A DNA stretch of 64,000 bases, taken from the NCBI RefSeq assembly GCF_007829815.1, contig NZ_VIWT01000001.1:1263501-1327500 (forward strand), given 5' to 3'. The translations under genes and the position numbers were made by a program. The notes beneath the pieces are model-generated. The model saw only the letters and a program-made list of their open reading frames with translations, searched no databases and was not told the origin of the DNA. This DNA is from Kitasatospora viridis. Its GTDB lineage: Bacteria; Actinomycetota; Actinomycetes; Streptomycetales; Streptomycetaceae. Below are positions 8,156 to 15,703 of this stretch, in pieces. Position 1 is the first letter of the stretch. Each line of letters opens with the position of its first letter.

Positions 8156-9007
8156 ATGATCACGGACACCTTCTGGAGCGATCTCGAAGAGCGGCTCCTG
8201 CCGCTCTTCACCGACTACCGCGACCGCCTCGCCGACCTTCCGGTCCATCTCAAGGCGGACCACACCCTCCTCACCGAGGCCGACGTCGCGGCGCAGTCGT
8301 TGATCGTCCAGCACATCCGCGGGCTGGAGCCCGACGCCGTGATCATTGCCGAGGAGGACGAGCGGTCAACGGTCCGCGACGAGGTCGCCCAGTCGGACGG
8401 GAGGGTCTGGGTGATCGATCCGATCGACGGGACGGCCGAGTTCGTCCAGCAGGGACACTCGGAGTTCTGCTCGGTCGTCTGCCTCCTGGAGGACTGGCGG
8501 CCGTCTGCGGCCTTCGTCCTGGCCCCCGAACTCGGGGCCGGTCGCTCCCCGCTCCGGGTCACGGCCGACGTCGCTTCACGAACGGTGCGGATCGGTGGGC
8601 GGCCGGCGCCGATGCCGACAGCCACCGGGCAGTGGATCTCGGCGACTCGCAGCGCCGGCACCCCGCCGCGCGTGTTCGATAGCGCGGCCGAACGGGCCGG
8701 CTACCGGCTCAAGTTGCGGACCACCTCGCAGACGGTCGACATGCTGCGCACCGCCATCGACCTCGGTGCCACGACAGATCCTCCGCTTCCGTCCTTCGAC
8801 CTCTTCTGGCGGCGCAAGCAGAAGCTGTGGGACGGCGCCGCGGGCATCGCGATCGGTACCGCGCTGGGACTGCGCAGCGCGGACGAGCACGGCGAACCGT
8901 TGCCGTTCGGGCCGGAGTTCCTCAGCGCGGCGACCCCGACCTTCGAATCCAGCGTCATGGGCCACCCCGAGGCGGTGGCTTGGTTCCTGGACGTGGTGCA
9001 CGCATGA
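8156..9007 (+). CDS. Inositol-monophosphatase-family phosphatase (CysQ/IMPase-like)
   Basis: A 283-residue Mg2+-dependent phosphatase of the IMPase/FBPase superfamily. The metal ligands are all present: IAEED at about residues 63-67, WVIDPIDGTAEF (DPIDGT box) at about 83-94, and the C-terminal LWDGAAG box at about 223-229. Members hydrolyse inositol phosphates, histidinol phosphate or 3'-phosphoadenosine nucleotides; the substrate here is open. The sequence between the two boxes is atypical. AGGAG lies 15-19 bases before the ATG. Its TGA overlaps the ATG of the next gene (ATGA at 9004-9007), so the two proteins are translationally coupled and probably work together. Confidence 0.78.
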   Translation: MITDTFWSDLEERLLPLFTDYRDRLADLPVHLKADHTLLTEADVAAQSLIVQHIRGLEPDAVIIAEEDERSTVRDEVAQSDGRVWVIDPIDGTAEFVQQGHSEFCSVVCLLEDWRPSAAFVLAPELGAGRSPLRVTADVASRTVRIGGRPAPMPTATGQWISATRSAGTPPRVFDSAAERAGYRLKLRTTSQTVDMLRTAIDLGATTDPPLPSFDLFWRRKQKLWDGAAGIAIGTALGLRSADEHGEPLPFGPEFLSAATPTFESSVMGHPEAVAWFLDVVHA

Positions 9008-10269
9008 GGCAGCACAGCACCGACGTCCTGGTGGACGTGACCTCCCTGATCAGCGCCGAGGACTTCCTGGCGTCCCAGAACAGGAGCACCGAGCCTCTGG
9101 ACCCGTTCGCCAGGCAGTGCTTCGTCGAGGTCGTCCAGTCGCTCCTCTTCATGTCCAACGTGTACGTGGCCCATCCCGTGCTGCACGCGCCACGAGCCGG
9201 CGACTTCGGTGACAGGCCGCTGCTGCTGCAAGCGCTGATGCGTGCGGGACTCATACATCCGCTCCGATTGGACGGCGAGCAGCAGAGGTCCGCCGCGAGG
9301 CTGGAGGCCGCGGCGGTCCGCGATCTGCAGAGCGTCCACGGGGTCACCAGCATGGCGCGCTTCGTCGAGCAGGCCTTCGTGTGCGACGAGGCGAGCGCCG
9401 GGCGGCAGGCCGCCCTGTCCACCCGGATCCGGGAGTGGAGCTCCTTCCAGGAGCGACAGGTCCGCTCCACGGCCGGTCACCACCGGGATCGGATCCCCAC
9501 TCGGGACGGTGTCGAGGAGGACGCCTTCGGCGAATGGGCCAGGGCCGCAGCCGTCGTCCTCAGGAGTGCACTCACCGGGATCGCCGCGCCCGGCCAGGGG
9601 GAGTACCTGATGGCGACCCTGGCGCGCGGGATGAAGTACCGTGCCCGGGCCGAGGCCCGGGTCGTTTCCTACCAGTCCCATCCACTGCGGCGGGACTTCT
9701 CGCTCACCTTCGACATGACCCGCAGTGGCGCGGCCGATACCGAGGTGCTCGATCTCATCCAGGCCGTGCGCGGTATCCACACCTCACTCAGCCACGCTGT
9801 CGGCCAGAGCGAGTCCCACCGGTTGCAGTTGCTGGAGTTGGAGCTTCCGCTCCTCGGCGGCCGGTTGTGGGCGGCGGATGACACCGGCAGGCGGAGCGAC
9901 CACGAGTGGATCGCGTTCGTCGTCGGCCGGATCCGTGACTACCGTGACCGCGCGTCCGAGCTCAGGCGGGCCGTGGAGCGCTGTGTCACCGCCGAGGACT
10001 ACGTGCGTCTCGCGCGCGACATCGAGGGCGTGAAGCGGCAGTTGCTCGAACGGTTGGGACTCCGGCGGGTGGAGCTGTCCGCCGTGGAACGGGAGCTGGT
10101 CGGGTCTGTCGCGTCGGTCTCCGGCGCCGTCACGGGCCTCCCTGTGGTCAGCGGCCTGTGGTTCGGTGCGCGCAGCCTCGGCAAGCAGTTCGTCTTCGGC
10201 AACGCCCAGCCTTACCAGCGCTTCCTGTACCGGGAGTTCGTCGATGCGTGGAAGCGCACGGGAAGGTAG
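9004..10269 (+). CDS. Hypothetical protein, 421 aa, coupled to IMPase-like gene
   Basis: I do not recognise the family. The protein is predicted soluble and mostly helical. It opens with a short hydrophobic strand, VLVDVTSLISAEDFL, that superficially resembles the first strand of PIN/Rossmann folds, has an Arg-rich middle part, and ends with a glycine-containing segment (VASVSGAVTGLPVVSGLWFG) that could be an amphipathic or membrane-touching helix. Start ATG overlaps the stop of the phosphatase gene. A two-gene unit pairing a small-molecule phosphatase with a large unknown protein resembles conflict or stress modules, but no toxin, nuclease or NTPase motif can be shown. Confidence 0.6.
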   Translation: MRQHSTDVLVDVTSLISAEDFLASQNRSTEPLDPFARQCFVEVVQSLLFMSNVYVAHPVLHAPRAGDFGDRPLLLQALMRAGLIHPLRLDGEQQRSAARLEAAAVRDLQSVHGVTSMARFVEQAFVCDEASAGRQAALSTRIREWSSFQERQVRSTAGHHRDRIPTRDGVEEDAFGEWARAAAVVLRSALTGIAAPGQGEYLMATLARGMKYRARAEARVVSYQSHPLRRDFSLTFDMTRSGAADTEVLDLIQAVRGIHTSLSHAVGQSESHRLQLLELELPLLGGRLWAADDTGRRSDHEWIAFVVGRIRDYRDRASELRRAVERCVTAEDYVRLARDIEGVKRQLLERLGLRRVELSAVERELVGSVASVSGAVTGLPVVSGLWFGARSLGKQFVFGNAQPYQRFLYREFVDAWKRTGR

Positions 10270-10300
10270 CCGCCGCCTCGGAGAAGCGCGAACTCCATAA

Positions 10301-10314
10301 TTGAACACGTTCAA
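10301..10314. promoter_or_regulatory. TTGAAC-N2-GTTCAA inverted repeat (TetR-type operator candidate)
   Basis: Perfect 6-bp arms with a two-base spacer, 50 bases upstream of the ATG at 10364. The layout resembles many actinomycete TetR-family operators. No TetR gene is adjacent, so the regulator would act from elsewhere. Confidence 0.4.
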
Positions 10315-10363
10315 AATCTGTGCGAAGCTGACTGACAACCGTTCAGTCCGTAGGGGGCAGCGC

Positions 10364-11134
10364 ATGGCCAAGGGACTCACCCCCTCACCCCCAACCACCA
10401 GCACCCCCCGCGCACCCGACCGCGCCTTCCCCACCCAGCCCGCCAGGTGGACCGCCCTGCTGATCCTGCTCGCCGGCTACCTCGCAGTGCTGGGCACGGT
10501 GTTCCCCGTGAGGACCAGCCACGCGGACCTCGTCGCGGATCTCCGCTCCCACCGCGCCTCCGTCGTCCGGGTCGACACCGACGGCGCGCAGGTGTTCGCC
10601 CAATGGACGACGACCGGCGCGTTCGTGCAGAAGGCGGAGACGTACCGCTTCCCCTACGACCGCCCGGGCCCGAGCGGCGCGATCGGCGAGTTCGAGCAGG
10701 TGGTCGCACGACAACTCGCGGGCAGCGGTGCCGTCGTCCGGTTCCAACCCTTCGATCCGAGCTACGGCTTCGGCGGCCTGAGCCTCCTGGTGGCCGTGCT
10801 CTACCCGAGCGTGCTGGGCTGGTCGCCGCTGGGCGTCGGCACGTACCTCGTCGGGCTGGTGATCGTCGCTCACCTGGTGCTCGGCGACGACAGGCGGCGG
10901 ACGGGCGGGGCCGGGACCTGGCTGTGGATCTGCCTGCTGACCGGATTCGGCTTCTTCGCCTACCTCTGGGTGGAGCCGAGCCCACTGCTGGCCTTCCCGG
11001 CGAGGCGTCGCCGAGCGGGCCGGGTCCGACCGCCGGGCGTGCCCGGGGCGCTGGGGGCGACAGCGGCAGCCTTCGCCCTGCTGGCCGCTGGAGGGATCGC
11101 CTACGTACGGGCGGTCCAGGCGGCGTCGCATTGA
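10364..11134 (+). CDS. Membrane protein, 256 aa, unknown function
   Basis: The N-terminal cytoplasmic tail is Pro/Thr-rich. A first membrane segment (around ALLILLAGYLAVLGTVF) is followed by an extracytoplasmic domain of about 95 residues, then segments around LSLLVAVLYPSVLGW, YLVGLVIVAHLVL, TWLWICLLTGFGFFAYLW and a last one near the C-terminus. No family motif is evident. AGGGGG six bases before the ATG at 10364 decides the start over the TTG at 10301, which lies in an inverted repeat. The next gene, also a small membrane protein on the same strand, starts 77 bases later and may be co-transcribed. Confidence 0.6.
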   Translation: MAKGLTPSPPTTSTPRAPDRAFPTQPARWTALLILLAGYLAVLGTVFPVRTSHADLVADLRSHRASVVRVDTDGAQVFAQWTTTGAFVQKAETYRFPYDRPGPSGAIGEFEQVVARQLAGSGAVVRFQPFDPSYGFGGLSLLVAVLYPSVLGWSPLGVGTYLVGLVIVAHLVLGDDRRRTGGAGTWLWICLLTGFGFFAYLWVEPSPLLAFPARRRRAGRVRPPGVPGALGATAAAFALLAAGGIAYVRAVQAASH

Positions 11135-11211
11135 TCCGCCCGACGAAACTGCCGCCCAGCGGACATCCGACTGGCCCTACGATCTGGGTCGAGTTCCATT
11201 GATCAAGCGAG

Positions 11212-11820
11212 ATGAGAAGCACCACCGTGAGATTCCTGATCGTGTTCGGCTCCGCCTTCCTCCTGTCCCAACTGGTCGTCTGGACCCTCGTGGTGAACGT
11301 CTTCGGACTGGGCGACGGCGGGCGGCTGCTGCTGGCACTGGTCGAGTTCGTCGCCGGGCTGCTGGTGCTGAGCATCGTGATGGCGGCGCTGCCGAGGAGG
11401 CTGAAGCAGCAGGTCGCCGGGGCGCAGCCGACCTCGGCGATGATGCGGCGGCGAGTGGACGGGCTGCTGGTGAAGCTCGGCGGCATAGCGCCCCGCACGG
11501 CCCGGGCCGACGTCGTGGCGCTGGCGAGCGGGGTGGCGCTGTACACGCGGGCCGTGCGGATCGACGGCGAGCGGCCGCTGCTCGGCACGCTGCTCTTCGA
11601 GGCGCCGAGCGGCGGTCAGGCGGTGCTGCGGTGGCGGCGGGGGACGGCGATCGAGACGCTCCCGGCGCCGTACCAGCTGACGGAGTTGGCGGACGTGCCG
11701 CTGACCGCGGTCGCGCGCTCGCTCAAGGCGAGCGGCACGGTGCGGATCGGGGGCGCCGTGAAGGTGCAGCTGACGGCGATGGACCTGGAGCTGCTGCGGC
11801 ACGTGACCACCACCGCCTGA
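11212..11820 (+). CDS. Membrane-anchored hypothetical protein, 202 aa
   Basis: Two N-terminal membrane helices (VRFLIVFGSAFLLSQLVVW and LLLALVEFVAGLLVLSIVMA) are followed by a cytoplasmic domain of about 130 residues without recognisable motifs. The ATG at 11212 has no clear ribosome site; a GTG at 11227 would remove five residues. The gene follows another membrane-protein gene on the same strand. Function unknown. Confidence 0.5.
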   Translation: MRSTTVRFLIVFGSAFLLSQLVVWTLVVNVFGLGDGGRLLLALVEFVAGLLVLSIVMAALPRRLKQQVAGAQPTSAMMRRRVDGLLVKLGGIAPRTARADVVALASGVALYTRAVRIDGERPLLGTLLFEAPSGGQAVLRWRRGTAIETLPAPYQLTELADVPLTAVARSLKASGTVRIGGAVKVQLTAMDLELLRHVTTTA

Positions 11821-11880
11821 TCGGTGATCAGCGGATCGATAGGGTCGGGCTCACCTGAACAGCCGAGGAGCGCCTGACCG

Positions 11881-13746
11881 ATGAGATCTCCGGCCGAGCT
11901 GGACCACGTCCAGTGGCACGAACTGACCCACGCCTACGGCAGCGCCGAGGACGTGCCCGAGCAGGTCAGGGCGCTGTACGAGCCGGACGAGGAGTTGGTC
12001 GAGGAGGCGATCTACGCGCTCTACGGCAACATCCACCACCAGGGGTCGGTGTACCAGGCCTCCGCTCCCGCCGTTCCGTTCCTCGCGCACGCCGCGATGC
12101 ACGTGCCGGGCCGGCGGGCCGACCTGCTGATGCTGCTCGCCACCCTCGCGGAGCACGAACCGCAGGAGGTGGACTCCCCGCACTGGGCGGGGAGTTCGGT
12201 CGCCGCGATCTGCGTCGAGCTGGTCGGGGTACTGCCCGACCTGCTGCCCTGCCTGACGGACGCCGAGCGCGAGGTGCGGCAGGCGGCCCTGCGGGTGGTG
12301 GCGGCGGTGGCCGGGCTGCTGTTGGACGAGCTGCGTGAGCGGGTCGTGGCGCGGGTCGAGGAGCTGTACGACGGCGACCCCGTGGCGGCGGTGCGGGCCG
12401 ACGCGCTGATGGCGCTGGATCGCTTCGGGCGCGCGGTGGCCGGGTTGGACAGCCCGCTGCCCGAGGTCCGGCTGGCGGTGGCGCTGCTCGCCGCCGAGCG
12501 TGCCGAACCGCCGTACCCGGCCGAGCTGGTGGCCGTCCTCGCCGCCGACGGCGCCGAACCCGACCCGGGCGACGAGGCGCTCCAGTGGAACGGCAGCAGC
12601 CAGGAGGAGCGGTTGACCCGGCTGCTCGCCAGGGATCCCGACGCGGGTCTCACCGTGGCCGCCGGCTGGATCGCGGCGGGCGACCTCGGCTCGCGCGGCA
12701 GCTGGCTGGCCCGGACGATCGCCGACACCTGGCGGGACCGGGAGGCGGAGGTGCTGCGGCTGCTGCTGGCCGCCGTGCGCCAGGAGCAGGACGTCAAGGA
12801 GTTGTACGGGCCGCTGCGCGCCGTCAGCCACTGGGTGGACCTGGTGGCCCACCCGGCGCCCGAACTGCGGGACGCGCTGCACGACTACGCGTACAGCCCG
12901 GACGAAGACGTCGCCGAGGTGGCGCTGCTCGCCCTGATCCGCTCGCGCGACCCGCGCGCCGTGGAGCTGGTGCTCCGACGGCCGAACGGGCGGCTGCTCG
13001 CGGCGGCGGCGCACCAGTTCCCGGGAGCAGCCGAGCAGTTGATACCCGAGATCCGTCGGCTGCTCGCCGCCGGGGCCACCGGCAACGCGGGGATCGCCCT
13101 GGTGCGGGCGCTGGCGCCGCTCGGCGCCGCCGCCCGGCAGGCGCAGCCCGAACTGGTGGACTGCCTGCGCACCTCCCGCGCCGCGATCGTCGCCGCCCGC
13201 CAGCTCGGCGTGAACGGGGTGGCGGCGGCGGAGGTCGTCGAGGTGCTGCGCGAGGCCACCGGGAGCACCGACGACTCGGTGCGGGCCGCGGCGGCAACGG
13301 CCCACTACCGCCTGACCGGTGAGGCCGCCGTGGCACTCGGCGCCTTCGAGGAGCTGATCGCGGGCGGCGGTCAGCTCCATTGGTTCATGGCCGGCCTGGA
13401 GCCGCTGGGCCGCGCGGCCGAACCGCTGCTGCCGCTGATCGAGCCGCTGCTGACGGCGGATTACGAGTGGACCAGGCTGGCGGCCGCCCAGACCCACCAC
13501 TGGATCACCGGCTCGCCCGACCGCGCCGTGCCGGTCCTCGCCGAGCTGGTGGTGCCGAAGCCGGTCGGCCTGGAGGCGATGGCCGCGCTCGCCTCGACCG
13601 GCCGGGTTCCGGCGGAACTGCGCCCGGCGCTGGAGCACTTCGCCTCCTCACCGGTGCGCCTGATCGCCGACTCGCCGGTCTCCGGCGAGGGCCACCCGGA
13701 CGAGGAGCTGCGCACCCTGGCCCGCAGGCTGCTGGACGCCTGCTGA
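11881..13746 (+). CDS. HEAT-repeat protein, 621 aa
   Basis: A soluble all-helical protein built of HEAT-like repeats. From about residue 60 to the end there are many paired helices with the pattern D.....VR..A..AL, e.g. LPDLLPCLTDAEREVRQAAL, DPVAAVRADALMAL and TGSTDDSVRAAAATAHYRL. No enzymatic domain is visible, so it is probably a protein-binding scaffold; related Streptomyces proteins are annotated only as HEAT-repeat proteins. GAGGAG lies 10 bases upstream of the ATG. It is the last of three same-strand genes and converges on the small minus-strand genes that follow. Confidence 0.7.
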   Translation: MRSPAELDHVQWHELTHAYGSAEDVPEQVRALYEPDEELVEEAIYALYGNIHHQGSVYQASAPAVPFLAHAAMHVPGRRADLLMLLATLAEHEPQEVDSPHWAGSSVAAICVELVGVLPDLLPCLTDAEREVRQAALRVVAAVAGLLLDELRERVVARVEELYDGDPVAAVRADALMALDRFGRAVAGLDSPLPEVRLAVALLAAERAEPPYPAELVAVLAADGAEPDPGDEALQWNGSSQEERLTRLLARDPDAGLTVAAGWIAAGDLGSRGSWLARTIADTWRDREAEVLRLLLAAVRQEQDVKELYGPLRAVSHWVDLVAHPAPELRDALHDYAYSPDEDVAEVALLALIRSRDPRAVELVLRRPNGRLLAAAAHQFPGAAEQLIPEIRRLLAAGATGNAGIALVRALAPLGAAARQAQPELVDCLRTSRAAIVAARQLGVNGVAAAEVVEVLREATGSTDDSVRAAAATAHYRLTGEAAVALGAFEELIAGGGQLHWFMAGLEPLGRAAEPLLPLIEPLLTADYEWTRLAAAQTHHWITGSPDRAVPVLAELVVPKPVGLEAMAALASTGRVPAELRPALEHFASSPVRLIADSPVSGEGHPDEELRTLARRLLDAC

Positions 13747-13763
13747 GGCGTGATCAGGCGTGC

Positions 13764-13928
13764 TCAGGCGGTCGGCCTGCGGTGGAGGGGGCAACGGCAG
13801 GCGGGCCACTCGCCGGTGATCGGGAGGACGTAGGTCTCGGGGTCCACCCAGACACGGCGCTTGCGGGTCAGCGGGACGCGCTTGCCGGTGGCGGTGATGC
13901 GGTAGGTGCGGATGGTCATCTTGCTCAT
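13764..13928 (-). CDS. Small basic protein, 54 aa, two Cys near C-terminus
   Basis: A 54-residue basic protein starting MSKMTIRTYRITATGK and ending with a WPACRCPLHRR segment containing two cysteines and a histidine. AGGAA seven bases before the ATG supports the start. Its ATG overlaps, as ATGA, the stop of a possible upstream 56-residue frame. Small genes of this kind commonly accompany XRE/DUF397 loci in Streptomyces; function unknown. Confidence 0.5.
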   Translation of the reverse strand: MSKMTIRTYRITATGKRVPLTRKRRVWVDPETYVLPITGEWPACRCPLHRRPTA

Positions 13929-14095
13929 CGGGCGGTTCCTGGGGGGCGTGCGGGGTCTCCGCAGACGGGACAGCTCGGCCAGCCGAGGGGGCAGGGGCTC
14001 CGGGTCGCGCGGAGAAGGAGGACGGCGATGGTGAGGCGGCACGCCCAGGAACGGACCGGGATCCGCTCCTGCGGTGCGGGGACAGCGAGCGTCAA
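13925..14095 (-). CDS. Possible small Cys-containing protein, 56 aa
   Basis: Frame between two likelier small genes. A TTG at 14095 overlaps the preceding stop as TTGA, and its own TGA overlaps the next ATG as ATGA. The product would be basic and end with a SPCPLGWPSCPVCGDPARPP segment that looks like a small zinc-binding knuckle. No clear ribosome site precedes the TTG, so translation would rely on coupling. The double overlap is the main argument that it is real. Confidence 0.35.
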   Translation of the reverse strand: MTLAVPAPQERIPVRSWACRLTIAVLLLRATRSPCPLGWPSCPVCGDPARPPGTAR

Positions 14096-14337
14096 CGGGA
14101 CTGCTGGCCCATCGAGTTGAGGCCGACGCGGAGGACGGTGACGAGCCGCTCGACGACGTCGGGACGCGCCGCGCCGAGGTCGATCAGGAAGACGCCGGTC
14201 GCCTGCCCGGACTGCCAGTCCACCCCGACGCTGGGCAACGGAATGCCGGCGAGGTGCAGCAGGGCGAGGAGGTCGTCGAGCACATCGGCCGCGTGGGACT
14301 TGGCGTCGGCGAGGTGGCGGGAGAGGGGGGTGGGCAT
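14092..14337 (-). CDS. Small hypothetical protein, 81 aa
   Basis: A short acidic/neutral protein, starting MPTPLSRHLADAKSHAADVL, without known motifs. The ATG at 14337 is preceded by GGGAG at a suitable distance. It is divergent from the XRE regulator at 14467 and is the first of up to three minus-strand small genes linked by overlapping start/stop codons. It may be controlled together with the divergent XRE gene. Function unknown. Confidence 0.55.
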   Translation of the reverse strand: MPTPLSRHLADAKSHAADVLDDLLALLHLAGIPLPSVGVDWQSGQATGVFLIDLGAARPDVVERLVTVLRVGLNSMGQQSR

Positions 14338-14466
14338 GGCGGCTCCCAGGGGAATAGGTCGCTGAGTGCAACGGGTTTGTCACTCTGGGACTACAACTAC
14401 GCCACCGACCGCTATCTTTGGAAGCCTGTCATCTTGACACTTTCCCAGGTGATTTTGGGGACCGCC

Positions 14467-15333
14467 GTGGTGAACAAGAAGTACATCGATCCGACGCTAT
14501 CTCCCGCCCATGGCTTGGGAGTTCAGTTGCGGCGCTTCCGCGAGGCCGCCAACTTGACTCAGGCTCAGCTAGGCAAACTGATGGGCTATTCAGCCTCGTT
14601 GATCAGCAATATCGAACAAGCGAAGAAGAACGCGACGCTGCCGTTCGTACGTGCGGCCGACAAGGCGCTGAACACGCATGGGGCGTTGGAGACGCTGTGG
14701 TGGCACCGGAACCACACGGCGCTGATCGAGGGCTTCCCAGAGTTCGTGGCCCGCGAGGCACAGGCTCGGGTCATCCGCGTATTCGAGATCGGACTGATCC
14801 CCGGCCTGCTGCAGACCAGCGAGTATGCCGCCGCCCTCCAGGCTGCGAACGTCCGCAGAGGCGATGCCACTCAGGAGGAGGTCGATGAGCGGCTGGCGGT
14901 TCTGCTGGCCCGCCAGCAGCTCCTCACTCGTGAACAGCCTCCCATTGTCCACGCCGTGCTCGACGAGTACTGCCTGCGCCGGCCGATCGGCGGGCCAGCG
15001 GTGATGGCCCGCCAGCTCCGCCACCTTGAGGCCTTGGCCCAACGACCCAACGTGATGATCCAGGTCGCACCCCTCTCCTTGGGCGAGGACCGACCCTTGA
15101 ACTTTCCCCTGATCTTGATCACGCTGCCGGATCACACGGTGCTCGGCTACTCGGAGACCGAACAGCGGGGCTATTTGGAGCATGATCAGGACACGGCCGC
15201 CTCATTGGGTCGAAGGTACGATCGCCTTCAGGCGGAGGCGCTGCCACTGGCAGCCTCTCTAGTCGTGATCCGAAAGATTCGAGAGGAAGCGGAGAATCAT
15301 GCACAGCGTCCTGACGACTCCTCAGTGGCTTAA
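14467..15333 (+). CDS. XRE-family regulator with DUF5753 domain
   Basis: A 288-residue DNA-binding protein. Residues ~15-70 are an XRE helix-turn-helix (LRRFREAANLTQAQLGKLMG then SASLISNIEQ), and the remainder is the DUF5753 ligand/partner domain with the recognisable IPGLLQTSEYAAAL motif and the APLSLGEDRPL segment. Such regulators are typically paired with small DUF397 proteins, as here; in Streptomyces BldB/WhiJ-type pairs they control development or secondary metabolism. Two GTG codons (14467, 14470) follow GGGGA at 14457-14461. Base composition of the region is clearly more AT-rich than its neighbours, suggesting transfer. Confidence 0.85.
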   Translation: MVNKKYIDPTLSPAHGLGVQLRRFREAANLTQAQLGKLMGYSASLISNIEQAKKNATLPFVRAADKALNTHGALETLWWHRNHTALIEGFPEFVAREAQARVIRVFEIGLIPGLLQTSEYAAALQAANVRRGDATQEEVDERLAVLLARQQLLTREQPPIVHAVLDEYCLRRPIGGPAVMARQLRHLEALAQRPNVMIQVAPLSLGEDRPLNFPLILITLPDHTVLGYSETEQRGYLEHDQDTAASLGRRYDRLQAEALPLAASLVVIRKIREEAENHAQRPDDSSVA

Positions 15334-15505
15334 GAGCTCTTACAGCACCGGCCAGGGCGCGTGCGTCGAGATCGCTCCCAACTTCACACCGACCCTCCCC
15401 CTCCGGGACTCCAAGGACCCCAACGGTCCGGCCCTCGTCTTCCCGGTCGCGTCCTTCTCGGCCTTCGTCTCCGCACTCAAGGCCGACTCCCTCACCACCA
15501 TCTGA
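15299..15505 (+). CDS. DUF397 protein, 68 aa (first of two)
   Basis: Small protein with the hallmark WLKSSYSTGQGACVEIA N-terminal signature of DUF397 and the central LRDSKDPNGPALVFP motif. DUF397 proteins partner with XRE/DUF5753 regulators and modulate them. The gene starts 35 bases before the end of the XRE gene, so the two are translationally linked. A second, similar copy follows. Confidence 0.88.
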   Translation: MHSVLTTPQWLKSSYSTGQGACVEIAPNFTPTLPLRDSKDPNGPALVFPVASFSAFVSALKADSLTTI

Positions 15506-15526
15506 GCGCGAGAGGATCCCGGGACC

Positions 15527-15703
15527 ATGTGGCTCAAGAGCTCCTACAGCAACGGCCAAGGCACGTGCGTCGAGATCGCCCCCGACGTCATCGACACCAT
15601 CCCCCTCCGCGACTCCAAGGACCCCCACGGTCCTGCCCTCGTCTTCCCCGCCCCCTCCTTCACCGCCTTCATCGCCGCCCTTAAGGACAACTCGCTCACT
15701 TGA
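15527..15703 (+). CDS. DUF397 protein, 58 aa (second copy)
   Basis: A tandem relative of the preceding gene: it begins MWLKSSYSNGQGTCVEIAP and repeats the LRDSKDPHGPALVFP motif, but lacks about nine N-terminal residues. The ATG at 15527 is close to GAGAGGA. Its TGA at 15701-15703 overlaps the TTG start of the next gene (TTGA). The two copies are similar at DNA level and look like a recent tandem duplication. Confidence 0.82.
   Translation: MWLKSSYSNGQGTCVEIAPDVIDTIPLRDSKDPHGPALVFPAPSFTAFIAALKDNSLT

Noticed and set aside
13925..14383. Long version of the small Cys-containing frame
   Set aside because: Its first 96 residues are antisense-frame translation of the 81-residue gene and are Arg/Pro-rich noise; only the last 56 codons are plausible.
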